This document shows positions 44,491-53,062 of a stretch of 64,000 bases of DNA, in pieces (the stretch's first letter is position 1; every line of letters begins with the position of its first letter). Location: positions 1,550,001-1,614,000 of the forward strand of contig CAVXCD010000003.1 of the NCBI GenBank assembly GCA_963760225.1. Direction: 5' to 3'. A program made the translations under genes and the position numbers. Under the pieces are notes generated by a model, which saw only the letters and a list, made by a program, of their open reading frames with translations, was not told the DNA's origin and ran no database searches. Source of the stretch: 13-2-20CM-66-19 sp963760225 (GTDB taxonomy: Bacteria; Pseudomonadota; Gammaproteobacteria; Steroidobacterales; Steroidobacteraceae).

Positions 44491-45396
44491 GTGGCGCTCA
44501 TCGCCCTCAAGATCGACGTCGACACCTATCGCGGTACGCGCGAAGGCGCGCTGCGCCTCGCGGACCTGCTGCAGAAGCTCGCGCTGCGCGCGACCTTTCT
44601 CTTCAGCATGGGTCCCGACCACACCGGGCGGGCGATCAAGCGCGCCTTCCGGCGCGGTTTTCTCGCCAAGGTGCAGCGCACCTCGGTGCTCGAGCACTAC
44701 GGCTTGAAGACGCTGCTGTACGGCGTGCTGCTGCCGGGACCTCACATCGGGCGGCGCTGCCGCGGCCCGATGCAGGAGATCGCACAGCGGGGTTTCGAAG
44801 TGGGCGTGCACACCTGGGACCACGTGCGCTGGCAGGATGGCGTGGCGAATGCCAGCGAGGCATGGACGCGCCGCGAGCTGACCCTCGCGCGCGATGAATT
44901 CATGACGGTATTCGGCCGGGCACCGGCGGTGCATGGCGCGGCCGGCTGGCAGATGAACCGCTACCTTCCGGCGCTCGAGCACGAGCTCGGGTTCCGCTAC
45001 GCCTCGGACGCGCGCGGCAGCGAGCCGTTCCTGCCGCTCACCATCCCGGGCGCGGCTGCAGTACCGCAGCTGCCGACGACGCTGCCGACCCTCGACGAGC
45101 TCATCGGCCGCCCCGATCTCGCCGGCGCCGACCCGGTGGATCATCTGCTCGCGCTCACCGCGCGCACTCCCTCACGCGACCAGGTGTTCACGCTGCACGC
45201 GGAGCTCGAAGGCGGCCGCCTGCTCGGCGCGTTCGAGCGGCTGCTGCGCGCCTGGCAGGAGCGCGGCGTGCACCTCACCGACCTCGGCAGCTATGTCGGT
45301 ACGCTCGACCTGCGCGGTCTGCCGCGCTGCGCCGTGGTCGCCGGCACGGTTCCGGGGCGCTCGGGAACGCTGGCGCTGCAAGCGCAACGCGGCTGA
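44491..45396 (+). CDS. arnD: ArnD deformylase (NodB-type polysaccharide deacetylase family)
   Basis: The 301-residue NodB-homology protein has the metal-binding Asp region in LKIDVDTYRGTREGA, the His motif VGVHTWDHVRWQDG, and RYASDARGSEPFLP. ArnD removes the formyl group from undecaprenyl-phosphate-formyl-Ara4N, making the arn pathway irreversible. The GTG start lies 10 bp after the formyltransferase stop, without a clear ribosome-binding site. It is the last arn gene. Confidence 0.88.
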   Translation: MALIALKIDVDTYRGTREGALRLADLLQKLALRATFLFSMGPDHTGRAIKRAFRRGFLAKVQRTSVLEHYGLKTLLYGVLLPGPHIGRRCRGPMQEIAQRGFEVGVHTWDHVRWQDGVANASEAWTRRELTLARDEFMTVFGRAPAVHGAAGWQMNRYLPALEHELGFRYASDARGSEPFLPLTIPGAAAVPQLPTTLPTLDELIGRPDLAGADPVDHLLALTARTPSRDQVFTLHAELEGGRLLGAFERLLRAWQERGVHLTDLGSYVGTLDLRGLPRCAVVAGTVPGRSGTLALQAQRG

Positions 45397-45502
45397 GGTC
45401 AACGCCGCGGCGGCAAACCCCGCGGCGGCGCGACCCTCACCGCCCAAGGCCCGCGGCGGCGCACACAATATTCCCCCTGCCGGTGCGTCTTTACCTGTGA
45501 AG

Positions 45503-46087
45503 ATGGATGTGGTGCTACCCGGGCCCGCGAATGCGCTGGAGCAGGACCGTCAGATCGCGCTCACGGTGGCGCGTGAGCGCGGGCGCCTGCTCGCCCTGAT
45601 CCGCGCCTCGGTCGCCGAGGCCGCGGACGCGGAGGACATACTGCAGGAGACCCTCTACGAGCTGGTCGTGGCCTATCGCATGATGCAGCCGATAGAGCAT
45701 GCCGGCGCCTGGCTGGCGCGCGTGGCGCGCAATCGCATCGTCGACCGCTTTCGCAGGAAGCACACGCGCGCACCGCCAGGCGGGCGGCGCGACGCCGACG
45801 AGGCTGACGACGCTGACCTGGCGCAGTTGCCCGGCGCGGCGGTCGACGATCCGGAATCGGAGCTGACGCGCGCACTCTTGCTCGCGGAGATCGAGGCGGC
45901 ACTGCAGGAGCTGCCGCCCGAGCAGCGCGAGGCCTTCATCGCCCACGAGCTCGAGGGGCTGAGCTTTCGTGAGCTCGCGGCACGCTCGGGGACGGGGGTC
46001 AACACGCTGTTGTCCCGCAAGCACTATGCCGTGCGCTTCCTGCGCGAGCGTCTGCGCGAGGCGTGGGAAGACTGGATCATGACATGA
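45503..46087 (+). CDS. ECF-type RNA polymerase sigma factor
   Basis: The 194-residue protein has sigma-70 region 2 (ADAEDILQETLYELVVAYRM, AWLARVARNRIVDRFRRKH) and region 4 (LQELPPEQREAFIAHELEGL, SFRELAARSGTGVNTLLSRK). The spacer and length fit ECF sigma factors. No zinc-binding anti-sigma gene is adjacent; the next gene encodes a small two-helix membrane protein, which could be a regulator (inference). The start may instead be the GTG at 45497. Confidence 0.87.
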   Translation: MDVVLPGPANALEQDRQIALTVARERGRLLALIRASVAEAADAEDILQETLYELVVAYRMMQPIEHAGAWLARVARNRIVDRFRRKHTRAPPGGRRDADEADDADLAQLPGAAVDDPESELTRALLLAEIEAALQELPPEQREAFIAHELEGLSFRELAARSGTGVNTLLSRKHYAVRFLRERLREAWEDWIMT

Positions 46088-46097
46088 GGAGAGCACT

Positions 46098-46442
46098 GTG
46101 AGAGGACCGGTACGTTGGGTCGTGAAGGGCGTGGCGATTGTCGTGACGGTGATCGTCGTGATGGTGCTGCTGGGTGTGGCGGTCATGTGGCTGTGGAATG
46201 CGCTCGTGCCTGTACTGTTCCACGGACCCACCCTGCAGTACTGGCAGGCTCTGGGACTGCTGATTCTCAGCCGTCTGCTGTTTGGCGGCTGGCGCGGCGG
46301 CGTCGGGCGCTGGCGGCAGCACCGCTGGCGCGAGCGCTGGGAGCAGATGACGCCGGAAGAGCGCGCCCAGCTGCGCGAGAAGCTGCTGAGCCGCTGCGGC
46401 AACGCTGCGCCTGCAGGGCCCGCATCTCCGCCGCGCGCCTAG
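46098..46442 (+). CDS. Small membrane protein cotranscribed with the ECF sigma gene
   Basis: The 114-residue protein has two hydrophobic segments (about residues 9-35 and 47-62) and an Arg/Glu-rich C-terminal tail with EQMTPEERAQLREKLLSRCG. I do not recognise a named family with certainty, although proteins of this shape often follow ECF sigma genes. It begins 10 bp after the sigma factor stop, with a GAGGAGAG element before the GTG. It could hold the sigma factor at the membrane, but no anti-sigma motif is visible. Confidence 0.7.
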   Translation: MRGPVRWVVKGVAIVVTVIVVMVLLGVAVMWLWNALVPVLFHGPTLQYWQALGLLILSRLLFGGWRGGVGRWRQHRWRERWEQMTPEERAQLREKLLSRCGNAAPAGPASPPRA

Positions 46443-46540
46443 GCCGCTCACCTTCGCGCGCCGCAGCTCGAGTGCGCAGTGGCGCCGGTTGACGGGTCGC
46501 GGCGCGGAACGTCAACATCTGCGCGGTGAACACGCCAACC

Positions 46541-47521
46541 ATGACGGCGATCGTGATCCGCGAGCCGGGACCGCCCGAGGTGCTGCGGCCGGTGCAGGTG
46601 CCCGTGCCCGAGGTGAAGGCCGGCGAGGTGTTGATCCGGGTTGCCGCCGCCGGCGTGAACCGGCCCGATATCCTGCAGCGCAAGGGCCTGTATCCGCCGC
46701 CGCCCGGGGTGGTCGCGGATATCCCCGGCCTCGAGGTTGCCGGCGAGGTGGTGCAGCTCGGTGCGGGCGTGACGGAGCCCAAGGCCGGCGCCTCGGTGTG
46801 CGCCCTGGTCGCGGGCGGAGGTTACGCCCAGTACGTCGCCGCGCCGGCCGTGCAGTGCCTGCCGGTGCCGGCGCCGCTGAGTGTCGAGCAGGCCGCGGTG
46901 CTGCCGGAGACGTTCTTCACCGTCTGGCTGAACGTGTTCGAGCGCGCGCGTCTTGCCAAGGGCGAGACGCTGCTGGTGCACGGCGGCGCGAGCGGCATCG
47001 GCACCACGGCGATCCTGCTCGGCACGGCGTTCGGGGCGCGCGTGCTGGTCACGGCCGGCACGGCCCACAAATGCGCCGCGTGCCGCGCGCTCGGCGCGCA
47101 GCTCGCCATCAACTACCGGGAGGAGGATTTCGTCGCGGCGACGCTGGGCGCGACCGACGGCAAGGGCGCCGACGTGATCCTCGACATGGTCGGCGGGGAC
47201 TATGTGGCGCGCAACATCGCGGCCGCGGCGACCGAGGGCAGGATCGCGCTCATCGCCACGCAGGGCGGCGCGCGCGCCGAGATCGACCTGCGGCCCATGA
47301 TGGTCAAGCGGCTGACGCTGACCGCCTCCACCCTGCGCCCGCAGTCGATCGAGAACAAAGGGCGCATTGCCGCGGCGCTGCGCCGGAGCGTGTGGCCGCT
47401 GTTCGCATCTGCCGGGTTGAAGCCGGTGATCCACGCGCGCTTTCCGCTCGCCGAGGCGGCGGCCGCCCATGAGCTGATGGAATCCGACGCGCACATCGGC
47501 AAGATCGTGCTGCGCGTCTGA
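46541..47521 (+). CDS. NAD(P)H quinone oxidoreductase, PIG3-like zinc-independent MDR family
   Basis: The 326-residue medium-chain dehydrogenase/reductase has AAGVNRPDILQRKGLYPPPP, LPETFFTVWLNVFERARL and the NADP Rossmann motif LLVHGGASGIGTTAILLG. It lacks the structural zinc cysteine lobe of alcohol dehydrogenases. PIG3/TP53I3-like bacterial enzymes reduce quinones or alpha,beta-unsaturated carbonyls. The ATG at 46541 fits the usual short N-terminus; a GTG at 46526 would add five residues. It stands alone. Confidence 0.87.
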   Translation: MTAIVIREPGPPEVLRPVQVPVPEVKAGEVLIRVAAAGVNRPDILQRKGLYPPPPGVVADIPGLEVAGEVVQLGAGVTEPKAGASVCALVAGGGYAQYVAAPAVQCLPVPAPLSVEQAAVLPETFFTVWLNVFERARLAKGETLLVHGGASGIGTTAILLGTAFGARVLVTAGTAHKCAACRALGAQLAINYREEDFVAATLGATDGKGADVILDMVGGDYVARNIAAAATEGRIALIATQGGARAEIDLRPMMVKRLTLTASTLRPQSIENKGRIAAALRRSVWPLFASAGLKPVIHARFPLAEAAAAHELMESDAHIGKIVLRV

Positions 47522-47819
47522 GCGCGCGGCGCACGCGCGGCTGTGGGCGCAGGCGCAGCGTGGGACTGTTAAGCGGCTCACAGCCTGGTGACGCTATGTA
47601 AAGCCGCCGGCCGCGCAGGCGCTGCGCGCCGGCCCGCTCGCCCCGACATCCACCCGTGTCAGGCCGCACCCGCCCGGCGCGGTGCGCCGACTATGAAAAA
47701 TGAGCACCGGCTCGTTGTCCGCGCCTGCGCCGGCGTGCGTCAGGTCCGGCGCGCCGCCGGCAGGGGCCGCTAGGATCTGAAGCTGCGGTCTGGACGGCCG
47801 GAAGGCGTGGGCACGCTCG
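47522..47819. other. Intergenic region without a recognisable gene
   Basis: This stretch between the quinone oxidoreductase and the GGDEF-EAL gene shows no coding frame with a convincing start or family match. It has GC-rich inverted segments but no clear terminator with a U tract. It presumably holds the promoter of the GGDEF-EAL gene. Confidence 0.5.
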
Positions 47820-49373
47820 ATGTCTGGCAGTTACAACCCCTGGCTGATCGGTCTGGGCGTGGTGGTGGCGGTGGCCGTGTACGAGGCGCTGCGCGCCATC
47901 GCGCGCCTGCTCGCCGGGCGGCTGCAACCGACCAGGCGCCGCAGCCGTCATCACGAGGCGCTCGAGCAGGCGCAGGCGCGCCTGCAGCACTTTGCCACCC
48001 ACGACGCGCTCACCGATCTGCCCAACCGCCTGCTGCTCGCCGACCGTGTGGAGCAGGCCATCGCGCTCGCCGACCGCAACAGCACGCGCTTCGCGCTGCT
48101 GCTGATCGACCTCGATCACTTCAAGGCCGTCAACGATTCGCTCGGCCACGCCGCCGGCGATGAGCTGCTGGCGGAAGTCGCGCGGCGCCTGACCGCCACG
48201 GTGCGCAAGTCCGATACCCTGGCGCGCTTCGGCGGCGACGAGTTCGTGCTCATCGTCAACGACGTGGCCGCGGCCGATGAGATCGAGGGTCTGATCGGCA
48301 AGGTGTGCGAGTGCCTGACGCGGCCGATCGAGCTGTCCGACCTGGAAGTGCACGTATCGCTCAGCGTCGGCGTCAGCATCTATCCGAACGACGGCGCAGA
48401 CCGCGAGACGCTGCTGAAGCACGCCGACGTGGCGATGTACCAGGCCAAGCGCGCCGGCCGCAACGGCTACCAGTTCTACGCGCCGGCGATGAACGCGTTC
48501 ACGCGCGAGCGGCTGGTGCTCGAGAACGACCTGCGGCGCGCGGTGCGCGCCAGCGAGTTCCAGCTGTTCTACCAGCCGCAAGTGTGCACCGCCGACGGCC
48601 GCATCGAATGCGTCGAGGCGCTGATCCGCTGGAACCATCCGCGCCGCGGCATGCTGCCCGCCACAGCGTTCATCTCCCTCGCCGAGGAGAGCGGGCTCAT
48701 CATCCCGATCGGCGAGTGGGTGCTGAGCGAGGCGTGCCGCCAGGCGAAGCAGTGGCGGCTCCACGGCCTGCCGCTGCGCGTAGCGATCAACCTGTCGGCG
48801 GAGCAGCTGCGACAGAAGTCGCTGCCGGAGACGGTGCGCGCCGCGCTGGTGGCGAGCGCAGTGGACCCCGCGGACCTCGAGCTCGAGCTCACCGAGACCG
48901 TGGTCATGCAGGACGCGGAAGTTTCCGTGCGCACGCTGCGCCGGGTGAGCGACCTGGGAGTGAGCATCGCGGTCGACGATTTCGGCACCGGCTACTCGAG
49001 CCTGAGCTATCTGCGGCGGCTGCCGCTGCGGCGGCTCAAGATCGATCGCAGCTTCGTGCGCGATATTCTCAGCTGCCGCGAGACCGCGGAGATCGTGCGG
49101 GCGATCGTCTCACTCGCGGCGAGCCTGGATCTGCAGGTCACCGCCGAGGGCGTGGAGACACGCGAACAGCTCGAGGCGCTGCAGCGCCTCGGTTGCGAGA
49201 ACTTCCAGGGTTTCTACTGCAGCGCACCAGTCGCCGCGGCGCAGCTGCCGGCGCGCATTGCCGAGTGGGAACAGGCGGCCCGCCGCGCGGGCGTGCGTCG
49301 CCCCGCGTGGCGCAGCGCCGACGCCGACACGAGCGGCGCCGAGATCCTCGGCGTCTCCAGCGCCCGCACCTGA
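47820..49373 (+). CDS. GGDEF-EAL cyclic-di-GMP protein with one membrane helix
   Basis: The 517-residue protein has an N-terminal membrane helix (about residues 8-27). The diguanylate cyclase domain has HDALTDLPNR and an intact RFGGDEFVL active site. The EAL phosphodiesterase domain has VEALIRWNHP, DDFGTGYSSLSYLRRLP, LKIDRSFV and the Glu of AEGVET. Both catalytic motifs are intact, so it could make and break c-di-GMP, with the balance unknown. There is no PAS or GAF sensor. A c-di-GMP role in biofilm control is likely; nearby genes give no target. Confidence 0.92.
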   Translation: MSGSYNPWLIGLGVVVAVAVYEALRAIARLLAGRLQPTRRRSRHHEALEQAQARLQHFATHDALTDLPNRLLLADRVEQAIALADRNSTRFALLLIDLDHFKAVNDSLGHAAGDELLAEVARRLTATVRKSDTLARFGGDEFVLIVNDVAAADEIEGLIGKVCECLTRPIELSDLEVHVSLSVGVSIYPNDGADRETLLKHADVAMYQAKRAGRNGYQFYAPAMNAFTRERLVLENDLRRAVRASEFQLFYQPQVCTADGRIECVEALIRWNHPRRGMLPATAFISLAEESGLIIPIGEWVLSEACRQAKQWRLHGLPLRVAINLSAEQLRQKSLPETVRAALVASAVDPADLELELTETVVMQDAEVSVRTLRRVSDLGVSIAVDDFGTGYSSLSYLRRLPLRRLKIDRSFVRDILSCRETAEIVRAIVSLAASLDLQVTAEGVETREQLEALQRLGCENFQGFYCSAPVAAAQLPARIAEWEQAARRAGVRRPAWRSADADTSGAEILGVSSART

Positions 49374-49470
49374 ACGCCGCCGCGCCAGCCATCGCCGTGC
49401 GCGCGCCGCGCAATTGCCGTACCCTTGCGCGCCTGACCGACACCCCCGAGCTTCGCCGGAGAACGAGCGC

Positions 49471-50643
49471 ATGAGTCTCTCCCCTTACGGCCTGGTGCAG
49501 CTGCCGGTGTGGGGCTACTGCCTGGTGACGTTCCTCACCATCCAGAGCATGTTCCTCGGGGTGACGCTCTATCTGCACCGCGACCAGTCGCACGGCGGAC
49601 TGATCCTGCACCCGGCTCTGCGGCACGTGTTCCGTTTCTGGCTGTGGTTCAGTTCCGGCGCGGTGACGCGCGAGTGGGTCGCGGTGCATCGCTGCCACCA
49701 CGCGCACGCCGACCAGCCTGGCGATCCGCACAGCCCGGTGCTGTTCGGGCTGCGGCGGGTGCTGTTCGAGGGGTTCGAGCTGTATCGCGCCGCAACCCGC
49801 GACCCGCAGCTGCTGCGCAACTACGGGCGTGGCACGCCCGACGACTGGCTGGAACGGCGTCTCTACAGCGCACATCCCTATCTCGGCCTGGTGCTGTTCG
49901 TGCTGGCGCACCTGCTGCTGTTTGGCGTGCCCGGCATCATCATGATCGCCGTGCACCTGGCGGCGCAGCCGTTTTTCGCGGGCGGCGTCATCAACGGCCT
50001 CGGCCACGCGGTCGGCTACCGCAGTTTCGAGATGCCCTCGACGGCCACCAATCTGCTGCCGTGGGCGCTGCTGCTCGGCGGGGAGGAGCTGCACAACAAC
50101 CACCATGCGTTCCCGCGCTCGGCGCGCTTCGCCGTGCAGCGCTGGGAGCTCGACGTCGGCTGGCTGTGGATCCGGCTGTTCCGCGCGCTCGGCCTGGCGC
50201 GCGTGCGCTGGGTGGCGCCGCGGCCGCAGTTCGTGCGCCGCGCCCGCGAGCTCGATGCCGATACGGTGAAGGCGTTGTTCGTGAACCGCATGCACGTGCT
50301 GCGCGCCTACGGCCGGCGGGTGGTGCGTCCGGTGTGCCGCGAGCTGGCGCGGCGCGAGCCGCGCGGTGCACTGCCGGCGAGCGCACCGCGGCTGCTGATG
50401 CGCCATCCGACGCTGCTCGCCGAGGAGGCGCGCCGCAAGCTGCGCGAGCTGCTGGAGCGGTACGAGGTGCTGCGCCGCGTGATCGAGGATCGCGACGCCC
50501 TGCAGCAGCTGTGGAACGAGAGCGCGGCCAATCCGGCGCGTGCCCTGACGCAGCTGCGCGAGTGGTGCCGGCGTGCGGAGGATAGCGGCATCGGCGCGCT
50601 GCGCGAGTTTGCCCTCGGGCTGCCCGCCTGGGCGCGCGCTTAG
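49471..50643 (+). CDS. Membrane fatty acid desaturase (delta-9 acyl type)
   Basis: The 390-residue di-iron membrane protein has the three His boxes LHRDQSH, HRCHHAH and HNNHHAF, with hydrophobic helices between them. This matches acyl-CoA/acyl-lipid delta-9 desaturases. After the last box a basic helical extension of about 140 residues follows (starting near RVRWVAPRPQFVRRARELDA), longer than the minimal enzyme. It introduces a double bond into fatty acyl chains and adjusts membrane fluidity. CCGGAGAA lies before the ATG. Confidence 0.88.
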   Translation: MSLSPYGLVQLPVWGYCLVTFLTIQSMFLGVTLYLHRDQSHGGLILHPALRHVFRFWLWFSSGAVTREWVAVHRCHHAHADQPGDPHSPVLFGLRRVLFEGFELYRAATRDPQLLRNYGRGTPDDWLERRLYSAHPYLGLVLFVLAHLLLFGVPGIIMIAVHLAAQPFFAGGVINGLGHAVGYRSFEMPSTATNLLPWALLLGGEELHNNHHAFPRSARFAVQRWELDVGWLWIRLFRALGLARVRWVAPRPQFVRRARELDADTVKALFVNRMHVLRAYGRRVVRPVCRELARREPRGALPASAPRLLMRHPTLLAEEARRKLRELLERYEVLRRVIEDRDALQQLWNESAANPARALTQLREWCRRAEDSGIGALREFALGLPAWARA

Positions 50644-50656
50644 TGCGCCCGCGCTT

Positions 50657-51118
50657 TCAGCGCGCCGGCAGTGCGGCGGCGCGCGTCACGGTGCGCATCG
50701 CGAAGCTCGAATGCACGCGCGCCACGCTCGGCAGGCGCGTCAGGTGCTGATTGTGCACGCGCTCGAAATCCGCAAGATCGCTGACCACGAGGCGCAGCAG
50801 GTAGTCGTGCTCGCCGGTCATGAGGTAGCACTCCATCACTTCGGGGACCCGCCGCACCGCGCTCTCGAACGCCTCGAGGCCGGCCTGGCTCTGCCGGTCG
50901 AGCGTAATGCTGACGAACACGTTCACCGGGAAACCGGCCTTGTGCTGGTCGATGAGCGCGGTGTAGCCCTCGATGAGCCCGCACTGCTCGAGCGCGCGCA
51001 CGCGGCGCAGACAGGCTGATTCGGACAGGCTCACCTTGCCGGCGAGCGCCGTGTTGGTGATGCGCGCATCCTGCTGCAGCAGGCGCACGATGGCGCGATC
51101 GTAGCGGTCCAGGTCCAT
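50657..51118 (-). CDS. Lrp/AsnC-family regulator, probably of alanine dehydrogenase
   Basis: The 153-residue protein has an N-terminal winged helix (LDRYDRAIVRLLQQDARITN, SLSESACLRRVRALEQCGLI) and a C-terminal RAM effector domain (MECYLMTGEHDYLLRLVVSD). It is divergent from the alanine dehydrogenase gene, the same layout as other Lrp-type regulators of ald. It likely senses an amino acid such as alanine and acts on the shared 134-bp intergenic region. Confidence 0.88.
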   Translation of the reverse strand: MDLDRYDRAIVRLLQQDARITNTALAGKVSLSESACLRRVRALEQCGLIEGYTALIDQHKAGFPVNVFVSITLDRQSQAGLEAFESAVRRVPEVMECYLMTGEHDYLLRLVVSDLADFERVHNQHLTRLPSVARVHSSFAMRTVTRAAALPAR

Positions 51119-51125
51119 TAGCGCA

Positions 51126-51221
51126 AAATTCCCGCGGTAACTGGCTCGTTAGCGGCAGATTCTGCCACAACGGCGGGCCGGCGGAGTCAATACGCAAGCT
51201 GCCACCCGCGGCGGGAATCTA
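51126..51221. promoter_or_regulatory. Divergent control region of the Lrp gene and ald with inverted repeats
   Basis: 51154-51166 is GGCAGA-T-TCTGCC, a perfect 13-bp palindrome midway between the two start codons. In addition, AATTCCCGC near 51127 and GCGGGAATC near 51212 form a long-range inverted pair that would suit a wrapped Lrp octamer. These are candidate operators only. Confidence 0.4.
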
Positions 51222-51252
51222 ATCTGCGGGCACGTAGCCTCGAGGGGGTCCC

Positions 51253-52356
51253 ATGCGTGTCGGCGTTCCGCGGGAGATCAAGGTCCACGAATACCGTGTC
51301 GGGCTGGTACCGGCCGGCGTGCGCGAGCTCGTGGCGGCCGGGCACGAAGTGCTCATCGAGACGCGGGCCGGCGATGGCATCGGCGTCGATGATGCGCAGT
51401 TTCGCGCCGCGGGCGCCACCATCGCGGCACGTGCCGCGGAGGTGTTCGAGCGCAGCGACATGGTCATCAAGGTGAAGGAGCCGCAGCCGGCCGAGTGCGC
51501 GATGCTGCGCCGCGGGCAGGTGCTGTTCACCTACCTGCACCTGGCCGCCGACCCGCAGCAGGCCCAGGGCCTGATGAAATCCGGCGCCACCGCCATCGCC
51601 TACGAGACGGTCACGGCGCCAAACGGTTCGCTGCCGCTGCTGATGCCGATGAGCGAGGTGGCCGGGCGCATGTCGATCCAGGTGGGAGCGGCCAGCCTGC
51701 AAAAGGCCAACGGCGGCTTCGGCGTGCTGCTCGGGGGCGTGCCCGGCGTACCGCCGGCGAAGGTGGTGATTCTGGGCGGCGGCGTCTCCGGCACCCACGC
51801 CGCCGAGATGGCGGTCGGGCTGCGGGCCGATGTCACCGTGGTCGATCGCTCCGTGGAGCGGCTGCGCGAGCTCGCCTCGATCTTCGGCCCCTCGCTGCGC
51901 ACCGCGTACTCGACCACCGAGACGATCGAGCAGCTGGTGCGCGATGCCGACCTGGTGATCGGCGCGGTGCTGGTAGTCGGCGCGGCCGCGCCGAAGCTCG
52001 TCACGCGCGCCATGGTCAAGACCATGAAGGCCGGCGCGGTGCTGGTGGATATCGCCATCGACCAGGGCGGATGTTTCGAGACCAGCCATGCCACCACTCA
52101 CGCGGAGCCCACGTTCGTCGTCGACGGGGTCATTCATTACTGTGTTGCCAACATGCCCGGTGCGGTGCCGCGGACCTCGACGCTGGCGCTGACGAACGCG
52201 ACGCTGCCATACGCGCGAGCGCTCGCCGACCTCGGCTGGCAGGCAGCTCTCAAGCGCGATCCGGGGCTGGCCGCGGGACTGAACGTACAGGGCGGGGAGA
52301 TCGTGCACCCGGCCGTTGCGCGCGCGCTCGGTCTGCCGCTGCGGCCGCCCGGCTGA
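51253..52356 (+). CDS. ald: Alanine dehydrogenase
   Basis: The 367-residue enzyme starts MRVGVPREIKVHEYRVGLVP and has KVKEPQPAE, TYLHLAADPQQA, the NAD motif VVILGGGVSGTHAAEMAVGL and VANMPGAVPRTSTLALTNAT, all typical of Ald. It interconverts L-alanine and pyruvate plus ammonia with NAD. Alanine is also a product of the AruH-type transaminase in this window, so the enzyme could recycle pyruvate for it (inference). GAGGGGG precedes the ATG. Confidence 0.93.
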   Translation: MRVGVPREIKVHEYRVGLVPAGVRELVAAGHEVLIETRAGDGIGVDDAQFRAAGATIAARAAEVFERSDMVIKVKEPQPAECAMLRRGQVLFTYLHLAADPQQAQGLMKSGATAIAYETVTAPNGSLPLLMPMSEVAGRMSIQVGAASLQKANGGFGVLLGGVPGVPPAKVVILGGGVSGTHAAEMAVGLRADVTVVDRSVERLRELASIFGPSLRTAYSTTETIEQLVRDADLVIGAVLVVGAAAPKLVTRAMVKTMKAGAVLVDIAIDQGGCFETSHATTHAEPTFVVDGVIHYCVANMPGAVPRTSTLALTNATLPYARALADLGWQAALKRDPGLAAGLNVQGGEIVHPAVARALGLPLRPPG

Positions 52357-52465
52357 AGCCGCAGCGCTCTGCCCGCCGCGGCGCCCGCGCCCCTCCAAAG
52401 GAGAGTGGCCGTGGCCGGCGCGAGCCGCTAGGCTGTGCCCGCTCGCTACAAACTGGAGGTTCTCC

Positions 52466-53053
52466 GTGACGAAAATTGCGCTGCCGGCGCTGGCGCTGGC
52501 ATTGGTGGCAGGCGCGGCGCTGGCCGAGCCGGTGACGTACCAGATCGACCCGGCGCACACCTATCCTAGCTTCGAGGCCGACCATTTTGGCGGGATGTCG
52601 GTGTGGCGCGGCAAGTTCGACAAGTCCTCCGGGACTATCGTGCTGGACCGCGACAAGGGCACGGGCACGGTGGAGGTGAACGTGGACACCACGTCCATCA
52701 ACTTCGGCAACCCCAAGCTCGACGAGCATGCCAAGTCGGCCGAGATGTTCGACGTGGCGAAATATCCCACGGCGACCTACAAGGGCACGCTCAGCGACTT
52801 CAGGAACGGTGCACCCACCAAGATCGTCGGTGAGTTCACGCTGCACGGTGTCACCCGGCCGCTGACGCTCACCATCGACAGCTTCAAGTGCATGAAGTAC
52901 CCCGCGCCGCCGATGGACGGCAAGGAGCACTGCGGCGCGGATGCCCACGGCTCCTTAAGCCGCGCCGACTACGGCATTGCTTTCGGCGACAAGTTCGGCT
53001 TCAAGATGAACGTGAAGCTGGCCATCCAGGTCGAGGCGGTTCGCGCCAGCTGA
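52466..53053 (+). CDS. YceI-family periplasmic lipocalin-like protein
   Basis: The 195-residue secreted protein has a signal peptide (cut after ALA, about residue 20). The YceI fold follows, with YQIDPAHTYPSFEADHFGGM and KYPTATYKGTLSDFRNG, then GEFTLHGVTRPLTLTI. YceI proteins bind amphiphilic or isoprenoid ligands in the periplasm. GGAGG seven bases before the GTG at 52466 decides the start. It is not obviously linked to its neighbours. Confidence 0.9.
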   Translation: MTKIALPALALALVAGAALAEPVTYQIDPAHTYPSFEADHFGGMSVWRGKFDKSSGTIVLDRDKGTGTVEVNVDTTSINFGNPKLDEHAKSAEMFDVAKYPTATYKGTLSDFRNGAPTKIVGEFTLHGVTRPLTLTIDSFKCMKYPAPPMDGKEHCGADAHGSLSRADYGIAFGDKFGFKMNVKLAIQVEAVRAS

Positions 53054-53062
53054 GGCGCCTTT

